Assembly: GCA_016748015.1 (NCBI GenBank)
Contig: JAAOMT010000436.1
Location: forward strand, 1,813,187 to 1,877,186
Direction of reading: 5' to 3'
Length of the DNA stretch: 64,000 nucleotides
Source: Geosiphon pyriformis
Lineage: Eukaryota > Glomeromycota > Glomeromycetes > Archaeosporales > Geosiphonaceae
In this document: positions 12,201-26,340 of the stretch, piece by piece
Layout of the letters: each line of letters begins with the position of its first letter
How positions within the stretch are numbered: the stretch's first letter is position 1
The notes under the pieces: generated by a model
What the model was told of the DNA's origin: nothing
Database searches by the model: none
What the model saw: the letters and a program-made list of their open reading frames with translations, nothing else
Translations under genes and position numbers: made by a program

Positions 12201-15200
12201 TCTTTTTACAGATAATTTAAAAGCTTTTTAAGAGTGTTATTAAGAACTTACTTCTATTCAAAAAAAATAAAAACAAAAATTGGCTGATTTTAATATAAAA
12301 TTATGTAATTATTATCTAATTTTTTGTCATTTTTAATATTATAATAAATATAATTTCTTATTTAACTTTCAAAATATTTTATTTAATTTATAAACTTGAA
12401 AAACTTGAAAAAAAATATAAATTAAATACAAAAAATATTATATTTTAAGAGCCAAATATGATTACTAAAATTGAATAATACTTTATCTATTCTAATCTGT
12501 TCAAAAAATTAAAATTAAAATAATATAATAACAATAACAAAAGAATATGTTTTAAAAAAACATATGTAAATAATGCTAAATTTAATTTAAAATACTTTGA
12601 ACAATTTTTTATAGTTATAGTATTTTATTTTCTTATAAAAATTAATCTTAAATTAGCTGAAAATTTCTATTAATATAATAATACAAATTGCTATTTTATT
12701 TTAATCTAATAAACAAAAAAATAATGTTAGATATATTAGAAATATTATTATAATGCTTTAAAACAATTCTAATAAGTCTTATATAATTAAATTACAGAAA
12801 AAAATTATATAAGCCATTTTTTATCTCTTGTTAAAATTTTTCAATTCATTTTAATAAACATCTAAAAAAATTAAACTTTTTACTAGAGAAATTTAAAAGT
12901 TTAAATTTAGTAGAACAAAAAATATACAAATTAATTATGTAAAAAAGTTTAATAATAAGATAAACTTATTTATACTGATACTATAATTTTAATTTTATCC
13001 TGCTATCAATATATTATAAGAGTTAAACAAAAAGTTTAAAATAAAGCTTTATTGTTTGAAGCTGTTTTATAAGTCTGTTATTTAGCCAATATTATAAATT
13101 TTTATATTTTTGCCAAAATTCACAAATATTTTAAAATTTTCATCTACAACTTCACAAAAAATATTATTAAAATTTCCAAAAAAACTTTTATTGAATTCAT
13201 AACTATAAATATTTAAAAGCCAGAAAGATCTTAATCTATATTTGACTTTACATATTTATTTCTATTTTGTAAAATTATTTTTTAAGTATAAAATATGCCA
13301 AAAAAAATTTATCTGTTTATCTCAGAAAAATTTAACAAATTCAATTTTGAAAATTTAAGTATTTTTTGGTAAATACAACTTAAAATTTTGTTAAATTAAT
13401 ATGTTAATGTTTTTGCTAGCAAGAATAAATTTGGATATATGAATATTATAAAACACAAAATTAATACTGAAGATATTAGACTAATTAAACAATGAGTTTA
13501 TTAAATTATTTCAAATAAAAATAATTTAATCAAACCAAAAATACAACAGATGTTAGATAATAGTTTAATTAAAAAATTTCTAAGCTCTTGGTTTTTATCT
13601 GTTATTTTAGTTACCAAAAAAAATAAAAAAATATATTTCTGTGTTGATTATTAAAAACTTAATAATATAATTTTAAAAAATAATTATTCAACTTCTTTGA
13701 TTCAAAAAATTTTAGACAATTTAAAGAATAAAAAATAGTTCTTTTTATTAAACTTAGCTAACAAATATTGACAAGTTAAAATAAATCTAAATAACAAAAA
13801 AAAAATCGTATTTACAACTTAAAATAAAAATTTTAAGTTTAATATAATAATTTTTGAATTATATAATGTTTTAGCTATTTTTTAATATCTAATAGATATT
13901 ATTTACAAAAAAATCATGTAAAAATTAGTTGTTGCTTACTCAAATAATTAATATGTTTTTAAAAACATTTAATAATTATCTATTTTACTTTTAATAAGTC
14001 TTTAACTATTTTCAAAATACAAAACTCAAACTCAATTATAATAAATATTTCTTTGGAAAAATTAAGCTTAAATTTTTAAAACATATTATTAAAAAAAATA
14101 AAGTAAAACCAAATCCAAACAAAGTTAAAAAAGTTAAAAATTTTTCTGCTCTAATTAATTTTTGCAAACTGAAAAAATTTTTAAGACTTATCAAATATTA
14201 TTACTGATTTATTAAAAATTTTTTAAATATTGCCAAGCTTTTTTAGTATTTATTTTCGAAACAAATTTCTTATAGTTAAAAAACTGGTCAACAAAAAACT
14301 TTAATTATTTCAAATAATAACTTATTAAAACTCTAATCTTAATATATTTAGACTTTAATAAAAAATTTATTATAATTATAAACATATTCAAAAATGTTCT
14401 TAAAACTATTTTATTCTAAATTAAACTTAATAATCAAAAATACTTTATTGCTTATGTCAATTGTAATATTAATACAGTTAAAAAAATATACAACACCACA
14501 AATTTGGAGTGTTTTTTTATTTACTAGTCTGTACAAAACTGAAAACATTATTTTTGCTAAATATTTAATCTGTATACAAATCATAAAGGATTAATTTGAT
14601 TACTCAATAAACTACAACTCAAAAAAAAATTTACAAAATAAACTACTTACTTGCAGCAATTTTTCTACAAAATACATTATAAAAAAAAACTAAAAACACC
14701 AATTTTAACAGTTTGTTAAGAATAATTCAAGTTTAGTCTGACCAAATAAATACATCTAAGTACTAATAATTATATCAATATTTGTTAATATTTTAATTTA
14801 AAAAAAAACTATCTCAATAAAAACAAAGTATTATATAAAAATAAGTTTAAAATTATTTTATTTACAATAAACAGTTATATTAACAAAAATGTCAAAACCA
14901 TAATACATTACAAAAAATCATAAAAAATACAATAAAAAAAACAATTTTATTTAATATGTATTTTAATCTAACTGTTAAATACTTTAACAAAGATGTTATC
15001 TTAAAAAAACAATAAATTTATACTATTGGCTAATAATATATAAAAATATCTTTAAATATATTTATAACTGTAACTTGTATCAAAAAAAAATAAGCCAAAA
15101 TAACAAAACCATTTTAATTTATTCTAGTTGAAAATTTATTTAATAAAATTGAAATTAATTTGATTAAATCTTTTAATTATTTTCAAAAAAATTGATATAT

Positions 15201-16639
15201 TGTAATAGTTATAAACAATTTTACAAAATAGCCAGAAATCTGAATCATTTAAATTGCAAATGTTAAAACAATAACTAAATTTGTATATTAAGATCTAATC
15301 TACTAATATAAATGGCCAAAAAATTATTATTTAATTAAAAAACTCACTTTGTTAATAATACTTTGGCAAAACTAAGTTAATAATTTAAAATAAAATGACT
15401 TTTGTTATTTTTATATTATTTGCAGACAAATAAATTAATAGAATAATTTAACCAAACATTATATAAAGTTTTAGCAAAAACATACCAGTTTATAAAAACA
15501 CTGAAAAATAATTATAAAACAGTAGCTAACAATATTAATAACTCTTAAAAATAATAAAAAGAAAGACATAATAATTGTTTACTAGAACAACTAATTAAAT
15601 TTAAGATAAAAAACAAAGTATTATTACATTATACAAAAACTAAAAAACAGTAAATAAAAAATTTGACCCAAAATAAGACAGACTATTTTATATATATGAA
15701 ATTTTTAACAATAAAACTTATAAACTATGAATAAAAAACAAAATTTTAAAGAAATTACACATAGAAATTATCTAAAACTTTATTATACAACACAAAAATT
15801 GTCATTAATTATATTACAACTAGAAACACAAATTCTATTAATTAGATCTGAAAATATTTTACAAGATCTGAAATCAATTATTATAATTAAATATAATCTA
15901 TTTACAGAAAATTAACTTATATAGATTAGATATATAAATACTAAAAAACTAATAAAAAAAACCAAAAATAACATGTTTAACATAAATTTTTCAGACAAAG
16001 TTTTGAAACTTTTACAACAATTGTTTGAAACAATTTAATAATTTACAATATTAATAAAAATTACAATTAATAAAAAAAAGATATAATATAAAGCTACAAG
16101 CAAAAAAAAAATAAGCAAAAATTTAACTAAAATTAAATATTTTTTATTTTATGTAAAATCAAAAAAAATACATATATTTAAACACTAAAAAAAATAAAAA
16201 AAGCTTTAAACAACTTAATTATAAAACTAAATACTGAAAAATAGATATCAAAAATTTTTACAATATAAAAAAAAACTTTTATTAACATATTAGTTCTTTA
16301 AAATTGGTAAAAAACTAAATCTACAAATATTATATAAAGACAACAATAAATAAATATTCAATAGAAAAGCACTAAAAAGAGTAAAAAAATTAATTAAAAA
16401 AAACAATTTGATGCTATATTATAAAACAATATATTCAGTATTTAAATGCTATTTAATCATATTATTAAACAATTTATTAAAAACTATTATAGTTAATAAC
16501 ATCAGACAAATAACAAATTCTTAATTTAAAAAACTATAAAAAGCAATATTTAACATGACAATTGAATATTTCACCAAAAAAACAACTTTTAAAAATATAT
16601 ATAATTTTATAAAAGCTTAATTCTAAAAAAAAAGAATAA
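9207..16639 (+). pseudogene. Decayed gag-pol and ORF3 of the 1-17 kb gypsy element
   Basis: No frame is open, but comparison with the intact element gives a colinear series. Protease is near 11210-11350, where the catalytic Asp reads Asn. A Cys-rich domain start (CIDCKKKL) is near 11770. A dUTPase segment at about 12555-12800 aligns base by base with motifs 1 to 3. RT is near 13480-13800, with recognisable traces of the VVLVKKK and FCVDYQ region. Integrase near 15000-15470 contains a readable YYLQTNKLIE where the intact copy has YYPQTNELVE. The last ~0.7 kb corresponds to ORF3. The gag part is hardly alignable. Nearly all substitutions are transitions toward A and T. Confidence 0.7.
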
Positions 16640-17583
16640 TGTTATTAGAATAAAAAAATAATTAAAAACTTTTTAAAAAGACATAAAAACTACATAATAA
16701 TATAGAAAAAATGTAATAATATAAAATAATACAAAATAATACAAAATAATTTAAAATAATTTAAGATAACACAAAATAATATACTATAATACAAAATAAT
16801 ACAGAATAATTAATAATAATATAGAATAACTAGTTATAATATAAAAAAACAAAGCAATAATTAAAATAGCAAACAATAATTAATAATAATAAACAATTAA
16901 AAACAATTCTATAGAATTAAAAAATATGTATAAAAAGAAATAGTTTTAATAGATAGAAAAAAAACAAACTAAACAAAAATTAGCTTAATATTTTTATATT
17001 ATTCTTAGTCTTAAAACTCTTTTTTTTATTTTAAATTTATCAAATAAAATATTATTGTTTAATATATAAATTTATAATTTTAATATTCTAATTGTTAAGA
17101 TCTAATTAATTGTTTTTAATTATTTTTATTTCAGATCAAATGCTATTAATATAAATATTTTTGGAAATTTAATAACTTGAATTAATTGCTCTTAATCATA
17201 ATAATTAACAAAATACTATTTTTTTTTTTATAAGGCAATAACATTAAAAATTAATTATCTAAGAATAGTCTTATAATAATCTAATAAAAAAAAATCTTCT
17301 TTTAAGATTTGATATTAACTTTATCTTATTATTTTACCAAAAAAACAAAAAAACAATGCTGAATTTTAGTAACTGTACTTACTAACTCAAAGAAAAATAC
17401 AATTATAGCAACACAATTAAAAAAACAATATCTTTATGTTTTATAATAAAAAAACTTAATAAGTAAAACTTTAAACAAAAAAACTTTTAAAGATTAATAA
17501 TTTATAATATAATTAAAGCCAATTTATTTATTCTTTATACTGTTTTCAATATTAAATCATAAGCACTAAAATTTATTTATAAT
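16640..17583 (+). repeat. 3' LTR of the decayed gypsy element
   Basis: This LTR is colinear with 1263-2235. It begins TGTTAT and ends ATAATA just before the right TSD copy, ATGG, at 17584-17587. A decayed polypurine tract lies immediately upstream, matching the one before 42780 in the intact element. Confidence 0.75.
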
Positions 17584-20500
17584 AATGGCCAAAATTATTA
17601 AAAATAAACAAATATAAAATTTAAGAGACTGTTATTATATTCTTTTATATATATTATTAATAAATATTTTTGTTTATAATTTCTTAGATTTAATTTTATT
17701 TTATAATAAAAAGACATGTTATATTTTAGGTAACTTTATTATATATATACAAATATATTGTGTTTGTTTTAATTCTGTTATTGTCAAAGATATTATTATT
17801 TATTTTATTTTATTTTTTAAAGATATTATTCTGATTTGAATTAGATTATTAACTTCAAAGTATATTAAATATAAAAAACACAATTATATTTTTAGTATAT
17901 GTAAACTAGCTTTAAAATTATTCAGTTGGGACTTGAAAATTTTTTTGAAACTAACAAAAAGCATTTTATATATATTTATGCAAAAAAGTAAATTTCTGTA
18001 TTTTATTTAATATTCTTTAGTAATATGACTTGGGCTTTTATAGTAAATAATATTTTAAAAAGTTTTTTTTTATGTTATTTATTGGTATTTTTTTGGTAAA
18101 ATCTTTATTTAATGCTTTTAATAAAGATTTTATAACTTTAATTTTGGTCTTTTATTTAGATATTCTGGAATGTTTTTTAAAATTTTTGTTCAACTATGTT
18201 GTTAAAATTTTTTACAAACTAATTAGTTTTTGTTTGTTAATATTATTAATATATACTAAAAAAACACTTATATTAACTGTTAATTTAGAACTTAATATAA
18301 CTGCTAATAAATTATTGCCAAATTTTTATGTGTTATTTAATATTACTAACATGTTCTAAAAAATTTTTCTAATAATTTGAAAATTTTATCCACCAAAATT
18401 AGTAATTTAAAATCAATATAATAGTTTAAAAGATTTAATAAAATTTATTTTAGATAAGTTAAAATTTTTTAGTTTAACTAGTAATATAATATTTTTTTTC
18501 TATTTTTAATAAATAATTTAACTTAAAAAATAGTTACATGTAATATTAAAAAAATAAATATTTTTATTAAGTAAAATAATATTATTAAATAACATAGAAA
18601 ATTAAAAAATAATATTTTAATTGTTATTAAAACTAAGCTTTGTTCTAATATTAAGTCTTTGTAAATAAGTTTATTAGTATATAGATATTTACTTCTAATT
18701 TAAATTCAGAATATTTGAACATTAGTATTATATTAATTATAAATAAATACTTGGTTAAACATGTTTTTAAAATTTTAAAAATTCCTAATAGGCTTTTAAT
18801 AATTTATTTATTGTTTAAAAACAAACAGTCAGTTTTTGTATTAGGTTTATATATTAATATATTATTAAAAAAACAATTAGTTTAAATGCCAAAAATTAAT
18901 TTTTTTATTATTAAAGCAATTAATAATAGCACTTTTATTGTTTTAAAAGATAATTTTAATGAAAACAATATTAAATACAGTGCTAATTTTAAGAAATATT
19001 TAAATTTTAGTTTGGTCAATTTTTTAATTGGTAATTTATTTTTTCAAATTTCTACTTAAAAAAACTCTAAAAATGTCAAAAAGACAATGAATTGTATTTT
19101 TATATTGTTAAATTTTGTTAATATAATAATTAACAAGAAAATATTATATGTAAATAAGTTTTTTAATATTAATTATCATTTTGTTTTTACTTTTATTGGT
19201 TTGGATAATATTTTGGAAATATATTTGTGTGTTTTTTACAAATAAACCAATAAAAACTAATGAAATACAACTTTAAGAAAGCTAATATAACCAAATAATC
19301 ATAATTTAAAAAAGTTATATTAATAAATATTGCTATATTTAGTATAAATTTTAACAATTTAAAAAAACTTTTTAATATAAACTCTATATAGAATATTATT
19401 TGAAGAATTGTTTGCTTTTAGCCAATAAAATTTTTTTTAAATTTTAAAATAAGAATTATAATAATGTTTTTACCAAAAATTTATTTTACTTTTACAAATT
19501 AAAAATTCTGGTTTCTAAAATTATTTAAATTTTGTATTTAGATCTTAAATATAAGATTAATATTTTATTAAATTGTTAGTTTTTAATTAATAATATAAAT
19601 ACTTATTATATTCAAGATTTCTAGAAATTAAATATTAGTCTTAATATAGTTAAGTTTAAGTTGGTTAAAATCAGAAAATTTTATTATGCACTTAAGTTTG
19701 CTGAATCTTAATAAACTGAAATTATGAAAATAAATTTTGCTATTATTAAGAAAATAAAAAATTTTTAAGTTAATAAAAAACATATTATTAAAAGTATTTT
19801 AGAATACTTTTTTTATAAAATAGTATTAAATTATTTAATAAATAGTAAGAATTTAATGCTAAAATCTAATAAAGCTAAATTTAGAATAAATTTTATCATA
19901 GAAAAATAAACAAAAAAACATAAAATATCAAAGACTATTTTCAAATATATAATATTAATAATATTTTTTATTAGTTTATATAGTTAATAATACTTTTTCT
20001 AAAATTATGAATATAATTAATTTTAATAATATATTAAAAATTATAATAAATTTGTCAAATAAAAAAGCTTTTAGATTATCTAAAATATCTAATTAACTTT
20101 GAAAAGATTATAATAAATTGGTTTTAGACATGTTATTAAATTTCTTAAATATTTTTTTTATTAATAAATCAATTTTTAATCTTAAAAAAAAGCTTAAATA
20201 TCAAAAATCTTTAGTTATATAATTAGAAAAAAGTTTTAACCAACATAAAACCTATTACTTTAATTAAAACAGCTTAAAAAATTCTTTTTAAGATCTTATT
20301 TAACAGAATTTTTTTGGTTTATAATAAGTTTAATATTTTTTATAAGAATAACTTTTTAGTATTAAAGAACATAATTATGTAATTTTCAATTTTTGTGATT
20401 AATTTAATAGTAAAAAATGTTTTAAAAAAAACTGTAAACTTTGGTTAATTTTGTAAAATATGTACAAAACATATAGTTTTGTGGTTTAGAAATACTTGAA

Positions 20501-22041
20501 AAACAGCTTGGTTTAAATTAAGATATATAACAGATTTGTTAAGTTTTTTGGTAATATTTATAATAATTAAGTTATTTAAATTATAACTAATTTTGGCTTA
20601 ATAAATAACTACTATATTCATAATAAATTAAATTAAAGTAAAATTTTTTCTTTTTTTTTTAATATATTGTTTATGATCTTTTTTTGTGCAAAATTAAAAA
20701 ACAAAAACATATATATAAATACAGAATTAATTTTAAGTTTGTGATTAAAACAAATTAAGTTAAAAACCAGATGAATCTAATGTTTTTTTATTGTTAATGT
20801 TTTTGTTAATAATACAATTTAGATAGACAATAGTTAAACTATAACTTAGTATATATTAGATATTACAAGTGAATTTTTTCAAATTAATAATATTTTAATC
20901 AACAATAATAAAATAGTAACTATTTTTATTAATCATAAAATTGGAATTTTTTTTTAATAATTAGTAGTTTGTTATCTTAATTGTTAAAAAAAATTTATAG
21001 ATATTTAAGTATTTTTTTGTTAACAGATAATTTGTTAAAGCTTAACTTGACCAAAACTTATTTAAATATTAATTTTTTTATAAGTTAAGTCTTAAAAAAA
21101 ATTATTTTTAACAAATAGTTTTTTTATTTGGTTTTAGTAATTTTATATCTTATTGTTATTTATAAAACCCAATTTAGCTTTGTTTTAATTATATATATAA
21201 TAAATAGAATATTTTAGTTTGAAAAGATTTAAAGTTAAAATTTGATTTGTTTTTAAATTTTTTAAGTAATACAATCTATTATTTTTTTTATATAACTTTA
21301 AATTTTTTAAGCAAATACAAACTAAGTACAAGTTGGCTTTTTTGTTAAACTTTTTTAATATTGGTGGTATTTTAAACTGGTTGTTTAATTATAAATCTTT
21401 GAATTTTTAAGTTTTGAGCTGGTTTTTCTTTTATTTTTTATATTTTTATGTTTGTTTTAAAGTTAGTTTAGTAAACAATTTTTTGGCTGGTATTTCAAAA
21501 AATTTTTATGGTTATAATTTGTTTTTAGTGAATTTTTATACACTGTTTTTTTATTTTTGAATAAAATTTCAATATTAATAGTTTTAGGTAACTTGGTTTT
21601 TTTCAATGTATTTTGTTTACTTAGAAAGTTTGATATTATTTTTATTGAACAATTACATGACAAAAATAGTGGTGTTTTTAATTAAAAATTTTTAAATAAT
21701 AGAAAAAATTGAACTTTTATGGTCTGATTCTTAGATAATTTATTTTGGCAATTAAGTTTTTAAGTAATTTAGTCTTTTATAATGCTAGTTTATCTTTGGT
21801 TTTTGGTTTTTGGTTTTTAAATGTGTTGAATTTAAGTAATTTTGGTTTGATTTATGATAGACTATTTAGTATTAATGTGATTTATCTGTTTATTTACACT
21901 AATAGTTTTTTAAACAGTTTAAATATTATTAATATAAGAATTAATATAGCAGTATTTTTTAAGAATTTGAATTTGAATATAATATCAAAATATCTAGTTT
22001 AGTCTTTTCTATAATAATCAAACTACAAACTATTGTATTGG
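17584..22041 (+). pseudogene. LINE relic, ORF1 C-terminal part and ORF2
   Basis: The relic resumes with ATGGCCA, the continuation of the ORF1 relic that stops at 1262. ORF2 segments are alignable to the intact LINE. Endonuclease runs from about 18450. A region near 19050-19140 matches the segment TWANSRGVRKMIDYVLVSS codon for codon except for C-to-T and G-to-A changes. RNase H appears near 21890-22000 (VIYLFIYTNSF where the intact copy has SVYTNGL). All reading frames are broken. The relic stops at 22041, where a solo LTR was inserted, and continues at 22885. Confidence 0.7.
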
Positions 22042-22884
22042 TGTTACAATTTAAGAATTTAATAAGAATTATAAATAATATAAATTAGTCAAGCATAAAA
22101 TAGCACAACAACAATTTATAAAAAGAAATAATTTACAAATAACAGCAAGCATTATTTTACAATAGCAGCAAGCACTATCGTGCAAAAGCAGCAAGTATTA
22201 TTTCACAATAGCAGCAAGTACTATTTTACAATAGCAGCAAGCACTATTTAAAAATAACAGAAATAGAGTATTATAAGACATTATTTTGTAAAACAATAAT
22301 TATATATATATACAATAGTTTTTAATAATAAAAAATCAGAATAGCTTCAACTTAAAGCAACAAATATTTAAATAAAATCTTATTCAAAAAAAATTAATAA
22401 AAAAATAATAAATTGAATGAATATTACAATTATGAAATTAACAATAGAATTTACATATCTTTTTTAGTGAATGAAACTATCATTTTATCTTTGAACTTTT
22501 TGGAAGAATAATCTCTAATCAAGATTATTCACATGGTTACTAATTAAATTGAAAAAACTTTATTATATATTTAGGGAAATCGCAAAAAGACTATTAATAT
22601 TTTGTGTTTTTAGATTAGAGAAACACATCAGACAATTGCAAGAATAGTTTCAGAGAAGACTCCAGACAGTGGATAGATTTCAGATTAGCCTCTGGGAAGA
22701 AGTACACAACATACAAAGACAACTAGAATTAAAGAGAAGACTTATATCACAACATCAAGAAAAAACTTTTAGTACATCATTATTAATATTCAACACATAA
22801 AAATTAAGGAACTCATGAAAGACTGATTGCAATTAAAATAAAAGATTAACAATTAAAATATATTAAGAAAACACTTCTGTAATA
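22042..22884. mobile_element. Solo LTR (second LTR family)
   Basis: The element begins TGTTAC and ends GTAATA (from GTAACA) and is flanked by TTGG (22038-22041 and 22885-22888). The flanking LINE relic is continuous across it. Its sequence matches the LTR that begins at 63327, for example gagaaacacatcagacaattgcaag near 22618 and gaatgaaactatcat near 22470. It contains five tandem 23-bp units (22138-22252). No coding region follows, so this is a solo LTR left by recombination. Orientation is taken from the copy at 63327. Confidence 0.8.
22138..22252 (+). repeat. Five tandem 23-bp units in the LTR
   Basis: Five units of exactly 23 bp share a core AGCAGCAAGCACTAT. They keep more G and C than the DNA around them. 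The related LTR at 63327 has four units with the same period. Their position in the first quarter of the LTR suggests a U3 control region. Confidence 0.8.
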
Positions 22885-23650
22885 TTGGCTTTAAAATGTG
22901 TTTTTTTTGTACAATTAAAGTATTTTTTAACAGCTAAGTAACTTTAAATATATGTTTTTTAAAATTGGTTTTAGTTTTACCAGCTTTTTATAATTATTGT
23001 TAAATTAAATAATAATACATTTTAAATGTTATTAAAAAATAGAATTTGCATATTAATTAATGCAAAATTAAAGAACATTCTAATATTTTAGCTGGTGCTG
23101 TCTTTTTTTTAAATACAATATTTTTGGTTTGTATTTAGAAAAGATTTATTAGAGCTAATAGTTTAATTATGTTAAATAATACAAAGTATTTTGTTTATAA
23201 AATCTTTCAAACAATTTACTGTGCTTATTAAAAAGTTGAATTAAATACTAAAGTTTTAAATCTTAATTTGATTGAAAATATTAATTGGATCTAGTTTTTA
23301 CTAATTTAGTATTTTAATTTTTATATAACAGTTAGTTTTATAAACAAAACTATAGCTAATACATGTTTTTATTTTATAAAAATCTTGTATTATTGGTTGT
23401 TTATAACTGTTTGTAAATATCTATATAATAAATATTATCATAATGTATTGTGCTTTTATTGTAATAAAATTGAATTTTTAAATTATTTTTTTTATGTAAA
23501 ATAAATATTAAGATATACAAAAATTTATTTGATTTACATATAACTATTTGAAAAACTAAGTTTAATTTATACAAATTGTTATTATGTGTATTTTAACTAC
23601 TTGTTTTATATTTATCTAATATTATTATATATAAAATATTTTGATAATAT
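22885..23650 (+). pseudogene. LINE relic, RNase H and C-terminal end of ORF2
   Basis: The LINE relic continues immediately after the solo LTR. Bases near 22890-22960 align with the RNase H segment coding SDSQAALNA in the intact LINE, and 23060-23130 with its KGHSG region. Near 23400-23480 the C-terminal knuckle is readable as CFYCNKIEFLNYF (CLYCGKMEVSDHVF in the intact copy). The 3' UTR is not clearly recognisable. Confidence 0.65.
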
Positions 23651-23659
23651 TAGCTCAAA

Positions 23660-25188
23660 AATAATTTAAAAAATTAATATTTAATTTAACAAAATATTAC
23701 AAAAAATTTTTATGTACTTAATATAAAACTTGTAAGTTTAAAAAATAATAATTAAATAAATAATCTAAAATACTACAAAAATTGAATTTTTCTTAAATCT
23801 GTTTAAAAATATTTTAAATCATATAAAAAAATAATATATTATTATAACTAAAAAATTTCTGAATAAATTAGTCTTAAATATTAACATTTTTAATAAACTT
23901 GTTTTATTTATTGTAAATACTTTTAAAAACAAAATTAACTTATATATAATAATTTATAATAAATTACAAAATTGTTAAGACTAAATAAAAAAACTATTTA
24001 TAGAAAAAAAATACCAAAAAATTTGTAAAACTTTTTTTGATTTATAACTAAAATTGGCAAATTATTAATATAAAAAAACATTCTTAGTTTTTTAATTAAT
24101 AGAAATATTATTAATTATAAAAAATTTATTTATAATATTCAAAATATATTAAATAATAACTTAATTATTTCTAATCTAAATAGTATTATTAACAAAAATT
24201 TTAACAGTAAAATAAAATATCAAATTAATTACTGTTTTAATTTTATTAATTTTAATAATATATCTAAAGTTGATTTTATAATTATATATTTTTTAACTTT
24301 ATATAAAAAAATATTATAAAAAACTTTCTAAAACAGCAAAAAAAATTTGTCTTAATTTAAACTATTATATATTATAGTTATTAATTTAAAATTTATTATT
24401 ATTTTATTAATATAAATTTTTAAAAAATCTAATAAACTTCTTATATATTTTAATTTTAATTATACTTTTTTGTAAATAATATTAGTCAACAAAATTATAA
24501 TTTTTTTTTATGTTTTGTAATATTAACTAAAGTTTTTATTTCTTTTTTAATAGTTTTAATTAAAGTAATTAGATAAAAATTTTTTCTATTTATATAACTT
24601 AAAAATCATAAAAATTTAGATTTTAGTTTACAAATTAAGAATAAATTTATTTTATAAATACAAATTTAATAAAACCAAAAATATTTTTAAAACAAAATTA
24701 TTATAATGTTTTTATAATTTATTTAAAATACTTAATAGATTAGTAATCTTTTTATTTGATAATTTTTTAATTATATTAAATAATTTATCAAAACTAACTT
24801 TAATTATCATACCAAAAGATACAATATTATTAATATAAACTAAAAATAAATATTAATGAATTTAATTATTTAAAATTATATTAGAAATTATTTTCTTTTT
24901 AGTTTAATTTTATATAATATTATTTATATTAAATTTGATTTTATTTAGAATTAAAATTAATTTATTATTTATAATAAAATAATTTAATATTATTTTATAA
25001 AATAAATATTCTAATATATTGCAAATTATATAATTTTTATTAATAATAAAACTTTTTATATATTTCAAAATAGCTAAATAAATTTTCAAATCAAAAACCA
25101 ATTAAGATTTATAAATTTTTATTAACTTGTATTTTTTTAGTTTTATTTATAATTAACAAAATAGTATTAATAATTAAATTTACATTAA
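23660..25188 (-). pseudogene. Minus-strand LINE relic, RT part of ORF2
   Basis: Reading the minus strand from 25101 to 24910 gives a colinear match to the intact LINE segment at about 5605-5790 (for example YLFYKIILNYF against CPFHKVVLDYL). Near 24440-24590 the minus strand aligns with the TRPIALIETACKI region of RT. It stops where a half-LINE was inserted (25189) and resumes at 28447. Confidence 0.65.
25180..25188. repeat. Target-site duplication of half-LINE B1
   Basis: TTACATTAA at 25180-25188 is repeated at 28447-28455. The two copies bracket the half-LINE. Confidence 0.6.
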
Positions 25189-26340
25189 AAACTCTTTGTT
25201 TCCTTAATTTTTTGACCATGATCAAAGCAAAAAGTAAAAAAGTTGCACCTAATATCTTTTCTGGAATATTTAATAAAATTTCAACTAAAAGAGCTCTCTG
25301 TTATAGAAACAACCAGGCAGAATGTTTAAAAGCCTTTCTTTTGTTTAATAATCATAAAAAACTGTCTTTGATAACTATTGAAGCAATTTTTTCTTCTTTG
25401 GCTGGTTTTTTATTAGTTAAAATTCCTTCAAAAAACACACTTGAATTAGTTCCAATGTTGTCTTTACTCCAACTAAGAGCCCAAAAGTTTTTAATAATAG
25501 ACTAGTAAACAAGTTGGTTTTTCTTTTTATAGTTTTAACACCTAATATTGCTAGCACCACCTCTTCAAAAAAAATAATCAAAAAGACCAAAAGTTCAGAA
25601 AAGTGGGGGCAGTTGCTTGTCTTTACTATTATTATACCAAATCTCTTTGTGGTTTCCAATAAGATTTTGGGCAAGATTTTTATAATATTATCCAGCACAT
25701 TATCTAAGATAGGCCAAGATTAACTACTGGTTGTGTTGTCAAATGTAATGTTTTTTAACAGATTATTGCTGGTTTTGGAAGCAAAACAATTATCTCCTGT
25801 AATATTACCTGTTCTTAAAAACTGGGCTGACTAAATAGAAACTGAATCATTTTCTCTTCTGGTTTCTGGTGCTGCTGCTGGTAGTGCTTAAAAAACTATT
25901 ACTAGTTATCAAAAATTTTCTGGGTAAGTGGCCTCTACTTTGGTGCCTAATGCTACTTTCAAAATCAAATTGGCTCATGTTAAGACTGTTTTTTAGTCTG
26001 TGCATGGTTTTTTAAGTGTAAAGTTAGTTGTAAAAGATGGTATAAAGCTCTTCTGTATGGAGTTTGCTTCTTAAAACTCTTTGAATACTGCATTTTTGGT
26101 CGAGCCTACAATCTCTGTTTGCCTTATTACTCTTAAAATTGCCAAGTCTTTGATGATTTTTGAGTCTAACTCTCCTTCTGCTACTATTATACTGTGTAAT
26201 ATGTTTTTAAGTGTGTTTGCTTCTAATATTAAGACAGTTCTTAGTGTTTTTGGTATGATTACTTATGTTGTGCTAAAGCCTACTGGTATTTGGCAATATG
26301 TAGTGGTTTATTTTGAGAAATTAGACTCTGCTGTATCTGT

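Larger units (their letters stand above)
1263..17583 (+). mobile_element. Decayed full-length dUTPase-type Ty3/gypsy element, interrupted by a LINE
   Basis: Two related ~0.95 kb repeats (1263-2235 and 16640-17583) flank an interior that, after removing the LINE at 2462-9195, is about 7.7 kb. The intact gypsy element at 33872-43755 has an interior of 7.9 kb. Colinear traces of that element are readable: protease near 11210-11350, first Cys pair of the Cys-rich domain near 11770, dUTPase near 12555-12800, RT near 13480-13800 and integrase near 15000-15470, with a purine tract just before the 3' LTR. Every frame is riddled with stops. A 4-bp TSD, ATGG, flanks the element (1259-1262 and 17584-17587). 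The intact LINE at 2.6-4.4 kb acts as an empty site, because its ORF1 runs uninterrupted across this ATGG. Confidence 0.8.

Noticed and set aside
18072-18359. Hydrophobic 95-codon ORF as a membrane protein
   Set aside because: Its Leu, Phe and Ile richness comes from A+T-saturated DNA inside a LINE relic.
22138-22252. CRISPR-like array
   Set aside because: The units are contiguous tandem copies without spacers, lie inside an LTR, and recur in another LTR copy.
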